A stretch of 25,536 nt of DNA from an uncultured Corynebacterium sp. (GTDB taxonomy: Bacteria > Actinomycetota > Actinomycetes > Mycobacteriales > Mycobacteriaceae): NCBI RefSeq assembly GCF_946998835.1, contig NZ_CAMQAZ010000033.1:1-25536 (forward strand), in the 5' to 3' direction. A program made the position numbers and the translations under genes. A model generated the notes under the pieces. The model made no database searches, was not told the DNA's origin, and saw only the letters and a program-made list of their open reading frames with translations. Below, piece after piece: positions 7,296 to 14,531 of the stretch (position 1 is its first letter; each line of letters opens with the position of its first letter).

Positions 7296-8183
7296 TTAGG
7301 AAATCGAAGCCTCGTAGATGCCCTTGACGGAGTCAGCCATGGTTGCGTTGAACTCCTCGTCGGACTGCTGAGCGGACAGGCCCTCAGACAGCGCACGGGA
7401 GAAGGAAGCAATCATGCCGTGGTTGCGGGACAGGCGCTCGTTGGCGTCCTCGCGCTCGTAGCCACCGGATAGGGCGACAACGCGCATGACCTTCGGGTGG
7501 TCAATCAGCGGCTTGTACAGGTCATCCTTGGTCGGGATGGAGACCTTGATCATGACCTTCTGGTCATCAGCCAGGTCATCCAGGCCAGCGAGCAGCTCGC
7601 GCAGGACGATGTCCTCAGCCTCTGCCTTGTCAGCAGCGTTGATGTCGACCTCCGGCTCCAGAATCGGAACCAGACCGTGGGACAGAACCTGCTTGCCGAA
7701 CTCGAACTGCTGAGCAATGTTGGCCTTGATGCCCTCTTCGTTTGCCTCAGCAATGAAGGAACGCATCTTGGTACCGAAAATGCCCTTAGCGACAGCGCGC
7801 TCCAGCAGCTCATCCAGACCCGGGCACGGCTTCATAAGCTGAACGCCGTTTTCCTTGTCGGCCAGACCCTTGTCAGTCTTCAGGAACGGGACGATGCCCT
7901 TCTTCTCCCACAGGAACTGGGCGGTCGGGATTCCCTCAATGTCGCGATCCATGGTCTGCTCGAAGAGAATCGCACCAATAATCTGCTCGGAGTTGAAGGA
8001 CGGGGAAGTGATGATGCGGGTACGCATCTGGTGAACCAGGTCGAACATTTCATCTTCGTTCGAGTACTGATCCTCGTTGATGCCGTACAGGCGCAGAGCC
8101 TTCGGGGTGGATCCACCGGACTGGTCGAGAGCGGCGATGAAGCCCTTGCCCTCAGTCATCTGACGTGCCTGCTCGATGTTCAT
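7296..8183 (-). CDS. fda: Class I fructose-bisphosphate aldolase
   Basis: Cleaves fructose 1,6-bisphosphate to dihydroxyacetone phosphate and glyceraldehyde 3-phosphate in glycolysis/gluconeogenesis through a Schiff base, without metal. The 295-residue protein has GFIAALDQSGGSTPKAL near the N-terminus, EPEVDI in the middle and Lys213 in VMIKVSIPTKDDL, the expected Schiff-base lysine; VVALSGGYER is the phosphate-binding segment. It resembles the staphylococcal-type class I enzyme rather than the zinc-dependent class II Fba common in actinobacteria. ATG 8183 was chosen because AAAGGAC lies 5-11 nt upstream; an in-frame ATG at 8216 would add 11 residues containing no family sequence and includes the ribosome site. 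The strong C-ending codon bias suggests high expression. Confidence 0.96.
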   Translation of the reverse strand: MNIEQARQMTEGKGFIAALDQSGGSTPKALRLYGINEDQYSNEDEMFDLVHQMRTRIITSPSFNSEQIIGAILFEQTMDRDIEGIPTAQFLWEKKGIVPFLKTDKGLADKENGVQLMKPCPGLDELLERAVAKGIFGTKMRSFIAEANEEGIKANIAQQFEFGKQVLSHGLVPILEPEVDINAADKAEAEDIVLRELLAGLDDLADDQKVMIKVSIPTKDDLYKPLIDHPKVMRVVALSGGYEREDANERLSRNHGMIASFSRALSEGLSAQQSDEEFNATMADSVKGIYEASIS

Positions 8184-8309
8184 TCGAGTCCTTTCGTGAG
8201 AATGAAGGAATGTCACCTACTAGGGTAACCAAAACGGTATGAACGCGCTGCCCGCCCATCACTCACATGGGGGAACGTGAATCTAGTGCAAGTGTGCCGA
8301 GGCAGCATA

Positions 8310-8325
8310 TGTGTCATGAATCACA
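8310..8325. promoter_or_regulatory. CRP/GlxR-like binding site between fda and clpB
   Basis: TGTGTCATGAATCACA matches the CRP/GlxR consensus TGTGANNTANNTCACA at 10 of 12 defined positions. It lies 127 nt upstream of the fda start and 30 nt before the -35 of the clpB promoter. GlxR is known to bind near many glycolytic genes in corynebacteria; assignment here is inference. Confidence 0.45.
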
Positions 8326-8347
8326 CTGGAAGTATGTAAAAATCTAA

Positions 8348-8368
8348 GTTGAGTGGAACAGACTCAAG
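8348..8368. promoter_or_regulatory. HAIR operator for HspR upstream of clpB
   Basis: GTTGAGT-GGAACAG-ACTCAAG matches the HspR-associated inverted repeat CTTGAGT-N7-ACTCAAG at 13 of 14 arm positions with the exact 7-nt spacer. It is 55 nt upstream of clpB. The hspR gene is in the same window. Confidence 0.92.
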
Positions 8369-8380
8369 TCTGAATGCGTT
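8355..8380 (+). promoter_or_regulatory. SigH/SigR-type promoter of clpB, embedded in the HAIR
   Basis: GGAAC (8355-8359) and GTT (8378-8380) are separated by exactly 18 nt, fitting the SigR/SigH consensus GGAAY-N18-GTT. The -35 element is the spacer of the HAIR repeat, so HspR bound there would directly block the sigma factor. In C. glutamicum clpB is known to be under both HspR and SigH. Confidence 0.75.
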
Positions 8381-8399
8381 ATGGGTAGTGAATAACAAA

Positions 8400-8409
8400 G
8401 TTGAGTCAA
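8400..8409 (+). promoter_or_regulatory. Extra HAIR half-site next to the clpB ribosome site
   Basis: GTTGAGT (8400-8406) is identical to the left arm of the HAIR and continues as TTGAGTCAA (8401-8409), a near-palindrome. It starts 52 bp after the HAIR left arm and sits just before the AAAGGGGC ribosome site (8408-8415). Confidence 0.4.
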
Positions 8410-8422
8410 AGGGGCGCAAGTT

Positions 8423-11002
8423 ATGAGTTTCACACCAACAACTAAGACTGGAGAAGTTCTCCAGGGAGCTATGAAGGCTGCTACCAGCGCAGGCAACCCG
8501 GATATCCGGCCTGGGCACATTCTGGTAGCGCTGCTGGAGCAAAAGGAGGGCATTGCGGCTCCGCTGCTTGAGGCGGCGGGTGTTAATCCCTCTGGAGTAT
8601 TGACCCGCGCTAAGGATCTGGTCGCTGGGTATCCGTCGGCAAGCGGGGCGAATATGGCGAACCCGCAGTTTAATAGGGATGCCGTTAATGCACTGAACGC
8701 TGCCGAGGAGTTGGCGGGCGAGCTTGGAGACGAGTATGTCTCCACGGAAATTCTGCTTATCGGTGTGGCGACCGGCCAGTCGGAGGCGGCAACTGTGCTG
8801 CAGTCGGCGGGCGCTACTGCCGAGGCATTAAAGGGCGCGCTGACTAGCGTGCGAGGATCGAGGAAGGTTACAACGGAAAATCCAGAAGAGCAGTACCAGG
8901 CTCTGGAAAAATATGCGACGGACTTAACCGCGCGGGCACGTGAGGGCAAGATTGACCCTGTTATCGGCCGCGATGCGGAGATTCGTCGCGTGGTACAGGT
9001 TTTGAGTCGTCGTACCAAGAACAATCCTGTGCTCATTGGTGAGCCGGGCGTTGGTAAGACGGCCATTGTAGAGGGGCTCGCGCGCCGAATTGTTGCAGGT
9101 GACGTGCCGGAATCCCTGAAGGGCAAGACTCTGATGAGCCTGGATTTGGGCTCCATGGTCGCCGGTGCAAAGTACCGCGGTGAGTTCGAGGAGCGCCTGA
9201 AGGCGGTCCTGGATGAGATCAAGGAATCCGACGGTCAGATCATTACCTTCATCGACGAGATTCACACCATCGTTGGCGCTGGTGCCACGGGTGATGGCTC
9301 GATGGATGCGGGCAACATGATTAAGCCGATGCTGGCTCGTGGTGAGCTGCGCCTGGTCGGTGCGACGACTCTGGATGAGTACCGCAAGTACATCGAGAAG
9401 GATGCCGCGCTGGAGCGTCGTTTCCAGCAGGTCTTCGTCGGTGAGCCGAGCGTGGAGGACGCCATTGGCATTCTGCGCGGTCTGAAAGAACGCTACGAGG
9501 TACACCACGGTGTTCGTATTCAGGACTCCGCGCTGGTGGCTGCAGCAACGCTGTCGGATCGTTACATCACCTCCCGCTTCCTGCCGGATAAGGCCATTGA
9601 CCTGGTGGATGAGGCCGCATCGCGTCTGCGTATGGAGATTGACTCCTCGCCGGAGGAAATCGACTCCGCGGAACGCATCGTGCGCCGCCTCGAAATCGAG
9701 GAAATGGCTCTGGAGAAGGAAACCGACATCGCGTCGAAGGAACGCCTGGACAAGCTCCGTGAGGAACTTGCCGATGAGCGCGAGAAGCTCAACGCTCTGA
9801 AGACCCGCTGGCAGAACGAGAAGTCCTCGATTGATGACGTCCGCTCTGTCCGCGAAGAGCTCGATGCCCTGCGCACTGAGTCGGAAAAGGCTGAACGCGA
9901 AGGTGACTACGGGCGCGTCGCAGAGCTGCGGTACGGGCGCATCCCGGAGCTGGAGAAGAAGCTGGAGGCCGCCGAGGAATCGGTCGCTGACGCAGAGGAA
10001 AACTCCATGCTGAAGGAGGAGGTCACTCCTCAGGAAGTTGCTGAGGTTGTCTCCGCCTGGACGGGTATCCCGGCTGGCAAGATGATGCAGGGCGAGACCG
10101 AGAAGCTGCTGGAAATGGAGTTCAACCTCGGCCGTCGCGTTGTTGGTCAGAATGCCGCTGTGGAGGCTGTCTCCGATGCTGTCCGCCGCTCGCGTGCTGG
10201 TGTTGCCGATCCGAATCGTCCGACTGGTTCCTTCCTGTTCCTCGGCCCAACTGGTGTTGGTAAAACGGAGCTGGCCAAGGCGCTGGCGGAGTTCCTCTTC
10301 GACGATGAGCGCGCAATGGTCCGCATCGACATGTCTGAGTACGGAGAGAAGCACTCTGTCGCTCGTCTAATTGGTGCCCCTCCCGGATACGTCGGCTACG
10401 ACGCTGGCGGTCAGCTTACCGAGGCCGTTCGTCGCCGTCCGTACACCGTCGTGCTTTTCGACGAGGTGGAGAAGGCTCACCCGGACGTGTTCGATGTGCT
10501 CCTGCAGGTGCTTGATGAAGGCCGCCTGACCGATGGCCAGGGCCGAACCGTGGACTTCCGAAACACGATTCTGATTCTGACTTCCAACCTCGGTGCTGGT
10601 GGCACGCATGAGCAGATTATGGATGCAGTGAAGGCGGCTTTCAAGCCGGAGTTCATCAACCGTCTCGACGATGTCGTGATTTTCGATCCGCTGACCTCCG
10701 AGCAGCTGCGCGGCATTGTGGACATTCAGGTCCGCAACCTGGCAGAGCGCTTGGCTGCACGTCGTCTGGTGCTGGATGTCTCCGATGGGGCGCTGGATTG
10801 GCTGTCGGAGCGCGGCTACGACCCGGCATACGGTGCCCGTCCGCTGCGTCGCCTGGTGCAGAAGGCAATCGGTGACGAGCTGGCACGTCGACTGCTTGCC
10901 GGTGACGTCCGCGATGGAGACCGCGTAGAGGTTACTGTTGCTGACGATGGTGAGTCGCTGAAAATCGTCGGCTACGGAGAGGATGGCGCTGCCCGGGTTT
11001 AA
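8423..11002 (+). CDS. clpB: ClpB disaggregase (Hsp100)
   Basis: Hexameric AAA+ disaggregase that threads aggregated protein with help from DnaK/DnaJ/GrpE. The 859-residue length is normal. Domain order: Clp N domain (1-145); AAA-1 with Walker A GEPGVGKT (206-213) and Walker B IITFIDE (273-279); the coiled-coil M domain (about 400-530) that contacts DnaK and separates ClpB from ClpA/ClpC; AAA-2 with Walker A GPTGVGKTE (608-616) and Walker B VVLFDEVEK (676-684); and the C-terminal D2-small domain with YGARPLRRLVQ. There is no IGF/ClpP loop, as expected for ClpB. It has a Shine-Dalgarno AAAGGGGC at 8408 and is controlled by the HAIR and SigH-type promoter directly upstream. A long hairpin follows the stop. 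Confidence 0.98.
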   Translation: MSFTPTTKTGEVLQGAMKAATSAGNPDIRPGHILVALLEQKEGIAAPLLEAAGVNPSGVLTRAKDLVAGYPSASGANMANPQFNRDAVNALNAAEELAGELGDEYVSTEILLIGVATGQSEAATVLQSAGATAEALKGALTSVRGSRKVTTENPEEQYQALEKYATDLTARAREGKIDPVIGRDAEIRRVVQVLSRRTKNNPVLIGEPGVGKTAIVEGLARRIVAGDVPESLKGKTLMSLDLGSMVAGAKYRGEFEERLKAVLDEIKESDGQIITFIDEIHTIVGAGATGDGSMDAGNMIKPMLARGELRLVGATTLDEYRKYIEKDAALERRFQQVFVGEPSVEDAIGILRGLKERYEVHHGVRIQDSALVAAATLSDRYITSRFLPDKAIDLVDEAASRLRMEIDSSPEEIDSAERIVRRLEIEEMALEKETDIASKERLDKLREELADEREKLNALKTRWQNEKSSIDDVRSVREELDALRTESEKAEREGDYGRVAELRYGRIPELEKKLEAAEESVADAEENSMLKEEVTPQEVAEVVSAWTGIPAGKMMQGETEKLLEMEFNLGRRVVGQNAAVEAVSDAVRRSRAGVADPNRPTGSFLFLGPTGVGKTELAKALAEFLFDDERAMVRIDMSEYGEKHSVARLIGAPPGYVGYDAGGQLTEAVRRRPYTVVLFDEVEKAHPDVFDVLLQVLDEGRLTDGQGRTVDFRNTILILTSNLGAGGTHEQIMDAVKAAFKPEFINRLDDVVIFDPLTSEQLRGIVDIQVRNLAERLAARRLVLDVSDGALDWLSERGYDPAYGARPLRRLVQKAIGDELARRLLAGDVRDGDRVEVTVADDGESLKIVGYGEDGAARV

Positions 11003-11051
11003 GGGGTAGTGCCTGCCGAGTCGGTACCTGCCCTGGTGGCTGTCCGTTTAT

Positions 11052-11089
11052 AGGGGCGATTTGGGAGAGTTCTCTCCTGAGTCGCCCCT
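11052..11089 (+). terminator. Two-tier hairpin after clpB
   Basis: AGGGGCGA (11052-11059) pairs with TCGCCCCT (11082-11089), and the inner part carries GGAGAG-TT-CTCTCC, giving a long two-part stem. The following tract (CTGTTATGTGTTTTATG) is T-rich but has no uninterrupted U-run, so it is an imperfect but probable terminator. The rest of 11090-11184 shows only a short TATGTGTTTT direct repeat. Confidence 0.65.
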
Positions 11090-11184
11090 CTGTTATGTGT
11101 TTTATGTGTTTTCTTGCCAGGATTGTGTGGTTTCTGCCCGTCTGTGTGGGCTTGTCGTATTCCGGTCGATTCTGGGCATGGCGG

Positions 11185-11190
11185 TATAGT
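11185..11190 (+). promoter_or_regulatory. Putative -10 (TATAGT) for a leaderless GNAT mRNA
   Basis: TATAGT ends 8 nt before ATG 11199, and there is no Shine-Dalgarno between them. This is consistent with a leaderless transcript. Confidence 0.6.
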
Positions 11191-11198
11191 GCGCACAT

Positions 11199-11846
11199 AT
11201 GACTAACTTTCAGTGGCGACCAGCGACAGACTCCGACCGACCCTTCATTGCCTGGATGGACGAACTAACGGAGACGTTCGGGGATGAAAGTCAGCCACTG
11301 CCTTCCGATTACGTAGTCACGAGGCGTCAATACGTTGATCAGTGGGACTCGCGTGAGGGCGGGGTTATTCTTTACGCCACTTCGCTTGACGACGCAGACA
11401 TCGAATCTCTCAGCGGAGATATGACTCGGACAGACCCGTTTGAACCCCGAGTATCTCGTGAGGTTGCCTACAGTGCGGCCGCCATTAAAGCGGAGTGGTC
11501 GGGGCGCGGGGGTTCGTCGTCAAGCGAAGGGTGCGAGAGCTATGAAGTGCCGGTCGGGGCAGCGTGGCTGCGCGCGTTTACGAATGATGATCCGGGGTAT
11601 GGATTCGTGGAAAACGGGATTCCGGAGGTGGCGATTGCACTGCGACCGGGTGCCGTGGGGCGCAGGCTATCGCAGCCGATGATTGCGGGGCTTCTGGAGT
11701 ACGCGCGGGAGCTGGGGTATCCGGGGGTTAGTTTGGCAGTTCATGATGCCAATCCGAGGGCGGCGAAGGCCTATGTGAAAGCGGGATTTGAGCTGGTGGG
11801 GCGCTCGAGTTTCCCGGACCATGACGTGATGGTGGTGCGGTTTTAA
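11199..11846 (+). CDS. GNAT-family N-acetyltransferase
   Basis: Predicted acetyl-CoA-dependent acetyltransferase with an unknown acceptor. The 215 residues end in a typical GNAT core: VAIALRPGAVGRRLSQPMIAGLLEYA (acetyl-CoA loop around RPGAVGRRL, about 148-160) and VSLAVHDANPRAAKAYVKAGFELVG (the N-x-AxxxYxKxGF motif). A Ser/Gly-rich insert (about 100-115, around GRGGSSSSEG) interrupts the first half and is probably a disordered loop. The gene has many G-ending codons (GGG, GCG, CGG), unlike the C-rich usage of clpB before it, hinting at low expression or later acquisition. It is probably monocistronic from a leaderless promoter. Confidence 0.85.
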   Translation: MTNFQWRPATDSDRPFIAWMDELTETFGDESQPLPSDYVVTRRQYVDQWDSREGGVILYATSLDDADIESLSGDMTRTDPFEPRVSREVAYSAAAIKAEWSGRGGSSSSEGCESYEVPVGAAWLRAFTNDDPGYGFVENGIPEVAIALRPGAVGRRLSQPMIAGLLEYARELGYPGVSLAVHDANPRAAKAYVKAGFELVGRSSFPDHDVMVVRF

Positions 11847-11987
11847 AAATTTCGGAAAAAGATTCGAAAAATATTAAGTAGGGGGGTTGTGCGGGGTCGA
11901 ATAGGTGTGCGATGATGGTGGGGACGGAAAATAGTTAGTCCATTTGGGGATTCGGATTACTAGCGTTTAAAAGGGGGGTGGGGGAAA
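11847..11987 (+). other. Intergenic leader with AT-rich then G-tract sequence
   Basis: Begins with an A/T-rich stretch (AAAAATTTC...AAAAATATTAAG) and then has G-runs: GGGGGG at 11881-11886, GGGG at 11893-11896 and again near 11920, and the leader GGGGGGTGGGGG just before the next ATG. TAGCGT (11961-11966) is a possible -10. AAGGGGGG at 11971-11978 serves as the ribosome site for the DUF222 gene. Confidence 0.4.
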
Positions 11988-13550
11988 ATGTCCACACCAT
12001 CGATGTCAGGTGGCAATGGGCCGCTGTCGACATCGCAGGTCTTGGATGCAGTTGCGCAGTTCGAGAAACTCTCAACAGTTATCATGGATAACTTTGAGGT
12101 GCTCGCGCCGGATCATGCGCATGATGCGTATAAGTCGATTGAGAAGGCGCGGAAGCGGCTCGCGGTGATTGATGCGATGTATGTGGAGATTATGAAAGGA
12201 CGGATGCCCAGTGCTGAGCATCGAAAGGTTGCGTGGCTAGCGCAGGAGATGAGAATCTCGCGGGCGGAAGCACGACAGCGGATTAACGTGGTAGGGCGTC
12301 TGCGTAAGAATGCCGATCCGTTTGCTCCGGCACACGAAGATGTGCGAATGCCAAACCTTCGTCAGAAAGTGGAGGAAGGCGTTGTCGGGGCAGATGCTGT
12401 TGCGAAGATTGACAAGGCGGTGCGAGAGCTACCCGTAACCGAGCATGCAGAGCTATCGCGGATACTGGATAAGCACATTGCAGATCTGGTGGACAAGATT
12501 CGTGTCGACGATCTCAATCAATTGCCCAATCGCCTCCGAGCGATGCTGGGAGTTGATGACCCATATACCGATGAAGATCGTGCCCGGAAGCGAAGCTTGA
12601 AAATTGGCGCTCAGGGACCGGATGGTATGAGCAGATTGAGTGGTGTGATTACGCCCTCGTTTGCGGCGGTGCTCAAACGGTTACAGGCAGACCATGCGCG
12701 ACCTGGGGGATTGCTGGAGGAAGGTGCTGAGGACCAGCGAAACCCGGAGCAACGTTTCCATGATGCAGCGGAAGCAGCTGTGAACGGAGGGTTTCAACCG
12801 GGCGGTGAGCTTCAGCCGGCGCGAGGGACAACATCGGTGGTTACCGTTGCACATATTGCAGATGTGGCAGCCTTGGCTGGAGTTTCCTTGCCCGATGAGC
12901 AGGAATTTTCCCTTCCTGGATCCGGTAAAGCGGTTTCAGACGCCGGGGTGCGAATCTCCATTAGCCAGGCCGTGCAACAGATGGTTGATAGAAACTCGTT
13001 CCTCCAAGTTTTAGGCAATGAAGGGCAAACCCTGTACTTCGGCAGGTCGCGCAGGCTCGGGACTTTGCCACAATATCTGGCCCTGCTTGGTGAGGAAGGA
13101 GGTTCTTCCGCGCCGGGCATGGGTACTCCGGCGGCCATGTGTGATGTTCACCATGTGCAGTCATGGGGATCCGGTGGTGGTACTGACCTGGATAATCTCA
13201 CTTTGGTAGACCCGGGTACTCATCGGACGATTGATGATGCTCGACGCGATGAAAATTCCTGGTGGACGCTCCGGCCGGACGAGGTGCCGGAGGTACTCGG
13301 TGCTGAAATGCCGGAGGTACTCGGCGACAGTGAGCGGAAGAAGACCCGAGGGGGTGATGGGGTTGCCTTCCACGATCGGGTGGTCTGGGTGCCGCCGAAA
13401 GACAAAGCGGGAAGCCGGAAGGTGAGGTCCAACGAGGACCCCGATGCATTCGATAACCCGGGGCGCTGGTTACGTCGTAAAGCACGAGAGAAACAGACGG
13501 GGGATACGGCGGATGGAAATGGACAGACAGGACAGGACCCCGGTGGGTAG
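11988..13550 (+). CDS. DUF222/HNH (13E12-type) protein with degraded zinc site
   Basis: Member of the DUF222-HNH (13E12 repeat) family that is abundant in actinobacteria; its function is unknown and the HNH part is nuclease-like. The 520 residues comprise the helical DUF222 region (about 20-330) and an HNH core with C385-D-V-H388-H389, N403 in LDNLTL and H412. The ββα-metal residues HH-N-H are present. The cysteines that normally hold a structural zinc are mostly replaced: the expected CxxPGC-type segment reads GSSAPGMGTPAAMC, and the C..H segment after LDNL reads LVDPGTHRT. An 8-residue tandem duplication (EVPEVLGA/EMPEVLGD) follows. The low-complexity tail ends in TGQDPGG. There are no inverted repeats, so it is not an insertion sequence. 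Confidence 0.85.
   Translation: MSTPSMSGGNGPLSTSQVLDAVAQFEKLSTVIMDNFEVLAPDHAHDAYKSIEKARKRLAVIDAMYVEIMKGRMPSAEHRKVAWLAQEMRISRAEARQRINVVGRLRKNADPFAPAHEDVRMPNLRQKVEEGVVGADAVAKIDKAVRELPVTEHAELSRILDKHIADLVDKIRVDDLNQLPNRLRAMLGVDDPYTDEDRARKRSLKIGAQGPDGMSRLSGVITPSFAAVLKRLQADHARPGGLLEEGAEDQRNPEQRFHDAAEAAVNGGFQPGGELQPARGTTSVVTVAHIADVAALAGVSLPDEQEFSLPGSGKAVSDAGVRISISQAVQQMVDRNSFLQVLGNEGQTLYFGRSRRLGTLPQYLALLGEEGGSSAPGMGTPAAMCDVHHVQSWGSGGGTDLDNLTLVDPGTHRTIDDARRDENSWWTLRPDEVPEVLGAEMPEVLGDSERKKTRGGDGVAFHDRVVWVPPKDKAGSRKVRSNEDPDAFDNPGRWLRRKAREKQTGDTADGNGQTGQDPGG
13281..13328 (+). repeat. 24-bp tandem duplication in the DUF222/HNH gene
   Basis: Units 13281-13304 and 13305-13328 share the core TGCCGGAGGTACTCGG and encode EVPEVLGA and EMPEVLGD. 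The duplication is in frame. Confidence 0.88.
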
Positions 13551-13583
13551 TCGAACAAGAATGGGGACCGTGAGGTCTTCGGG

Positions 13584-14390
13584 CTAGAGACCAATCTTTC
13601 GCTTCGTGGTCAGCTTTGCGTTGATGAAGCGGTTGAGGAAGGGGGCGCCGACGCTGGCGGCGTAGTACAGCAGCTTCGTCTGCAGGCCGACAGGGAAGTG
13701 AACCTTGGTAATCCTGCGCTGCTTGTGATTAATACAGTCGACGATTGCGTCGGCGACGTCGTCCGGCGTGATTCGAATGCCCATACGCTTGGTGCCGTCA
13801 GTACTGACGTTTTCGAGCATGGGGGAGTTGACGTAAAGCGGCCAGACCGCCTTGACGTCGATGCCGTAGGGCTCCCACTCGACCTCGAGTGCCTCAGTGA
13901 TGCCGCGGACAGCGAACTTAGTGGCGGAGTAGGTGGCCATGTCTGGGGTGCCGTAAATCGCTGATGCCGAGCATAGATTGATAACTTGCCCGCGAGAGGC
14001 CTTGAGGTAGGGCAGAGCTGCGCGGCAACCGAAGTGGACACCCTTGACATTGACATCAATGAGAGCGTTGTCCTGCTCGTAGGAACCTTCCTCGAAGGAA
14101 GTGCCGTAAAGGATGCCGGCGTTGTTAATCAGCACATCCAGGCGTCCTGCCTTATCGACGAACTGCTTCAACGCTTCTTCCCACTGCTGCGGATTAGTGA
14201 CATCGAGCGTGCCGACGATCGCGTTGTTGTTACTTACCGACCATTCCTGGTCTCCAGAGATGTCAAAAACTCCGACGGTGTAGCCGCGGGCAAGCAGTTT
14301 TTCCGCTGTGGCACGGCCGATTCCGCGCCCTGCGCCCGAGATGAAAACGGTCAGTTGTGCAGCAGTTTCAGACATATCCGTTTCAGACAT
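13584..14390 (-). CDS. SDR-family NAD(P)-dependent oxidoreductase
   Basis: Short-chain dehydrogenase/reductase with an unknown substrate. The 268 residues contain the Rossmann motif SGAGRGIGRA (18-27), the DVTNPQQW acidic segment, LINNAGILYG, Ser in CSASAIYG, and the catalytic YSATK. The long C-terminal extension (TKLLYYAASVGAPFLNRF...) suggests membrane association as in classical SDRs acting on lipids. The N-terminus is duplicated: MSETD-MSETA comes from a 15-bp direct repeat, so translation could start at 14390 or at 14375. The 14390 ATG is preferred because TAAACT ends 6 nt upstream of it (leaderless). It converges on the DUF222 gene with a 33-bp gap and no clear terminator. Confidence 0.92.
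   Translation of the reverse strand: MSETDMSETAAQLTVFISGAGRGIGRATAEKLLARGYTVGVFDISGDQEWSVSNNNAIVGTLDVTNPQQWEEALKQFVDKAGRLDVLINNAGILYGTSFEEGSYEQDNALIDVNVKGVHFGCRAALPYLKASRGQVINLCSASAIYGTPDMATYSATKFAVRGITEALEVEWEPYGIDVKAVWPLYVNSPMLENVSTDGTKRMGIRITPDDVADAIVDCINHKQRRITKVHFPVGLQTKLLYYAASVGAPFLNRFINAKLTTKRKIGL
14361..14390 (-). repeat. 15-bp direct repeat duplicating the SDR start codon
   Basis: On the minus strand ATGTCTGAAACGGAT is followed directly by ATGTCTGAAACTGCT, sharing 12 of 15 bases, so the gene carries two tandem copies of its own start. Confidence 0.85.
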
Positions 14391-14396
14391 ATCCCT

Positions 14397-14402
14397 AGTT
14401 TA
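14397..14402 (-). promoter_or_regulatory. Putative -10 (TAAACT) for the SDR gene
   Basis: On the minus strand TAAACT is followed by 6 nt and ATG 14390, a leaderless arrangement. No clear -35 is seen. Confidence 0.5.
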
Positions 14403-14517
14403 GTTGGGCTTGGCCCTGTTCGATGGAGACGCTGGCTCCGAACTCCTGGCCGCCCGTAGTCCTCCTAAAACACCTGGTTTTAATATGTTCCGTATCGCGT
14501 TACCCAGTCAATCGATT

Positions 14518-14523
14518 TAGAAT
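14518..14523 (+). promoter_or_regulatory. Putative -10 (TAGAAT) for the sulfurtransferase gene
   Basis: TAGAAT ends 8 nt before ATG 14532, without a Shine-Dalgarno between them. An AAAAC-ACCTG-GTTTT inverted repeat lies upstream at 14467-14481 and could be an operator. Confidence 0.55.
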
Positions 14524-14531
14524 CCGGGATT

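Noticed and set aside
8924..10354. Long open frame on the minus strand opposite clpB (about 476 codons).
   Set aside because: It mirrors clpB's codon structure, has no family motifs or ribosome site, and lies fully inside an unmistakable gene; GC-biased codons produce such shadows.
11881..11983. G-tracts as a G-quadruplex regulator of the DUF222 gene.
   Set aside because: The tracts are uneven in spacing and part of them is simply the purine-rich ribosome site; no stronger support.
11988..13550. DUF222/HNH gene as part of a mobile element or homing system.
   Set aside because: No flanking inverted or direct repeats, recombinase or intron-like structure is visible.
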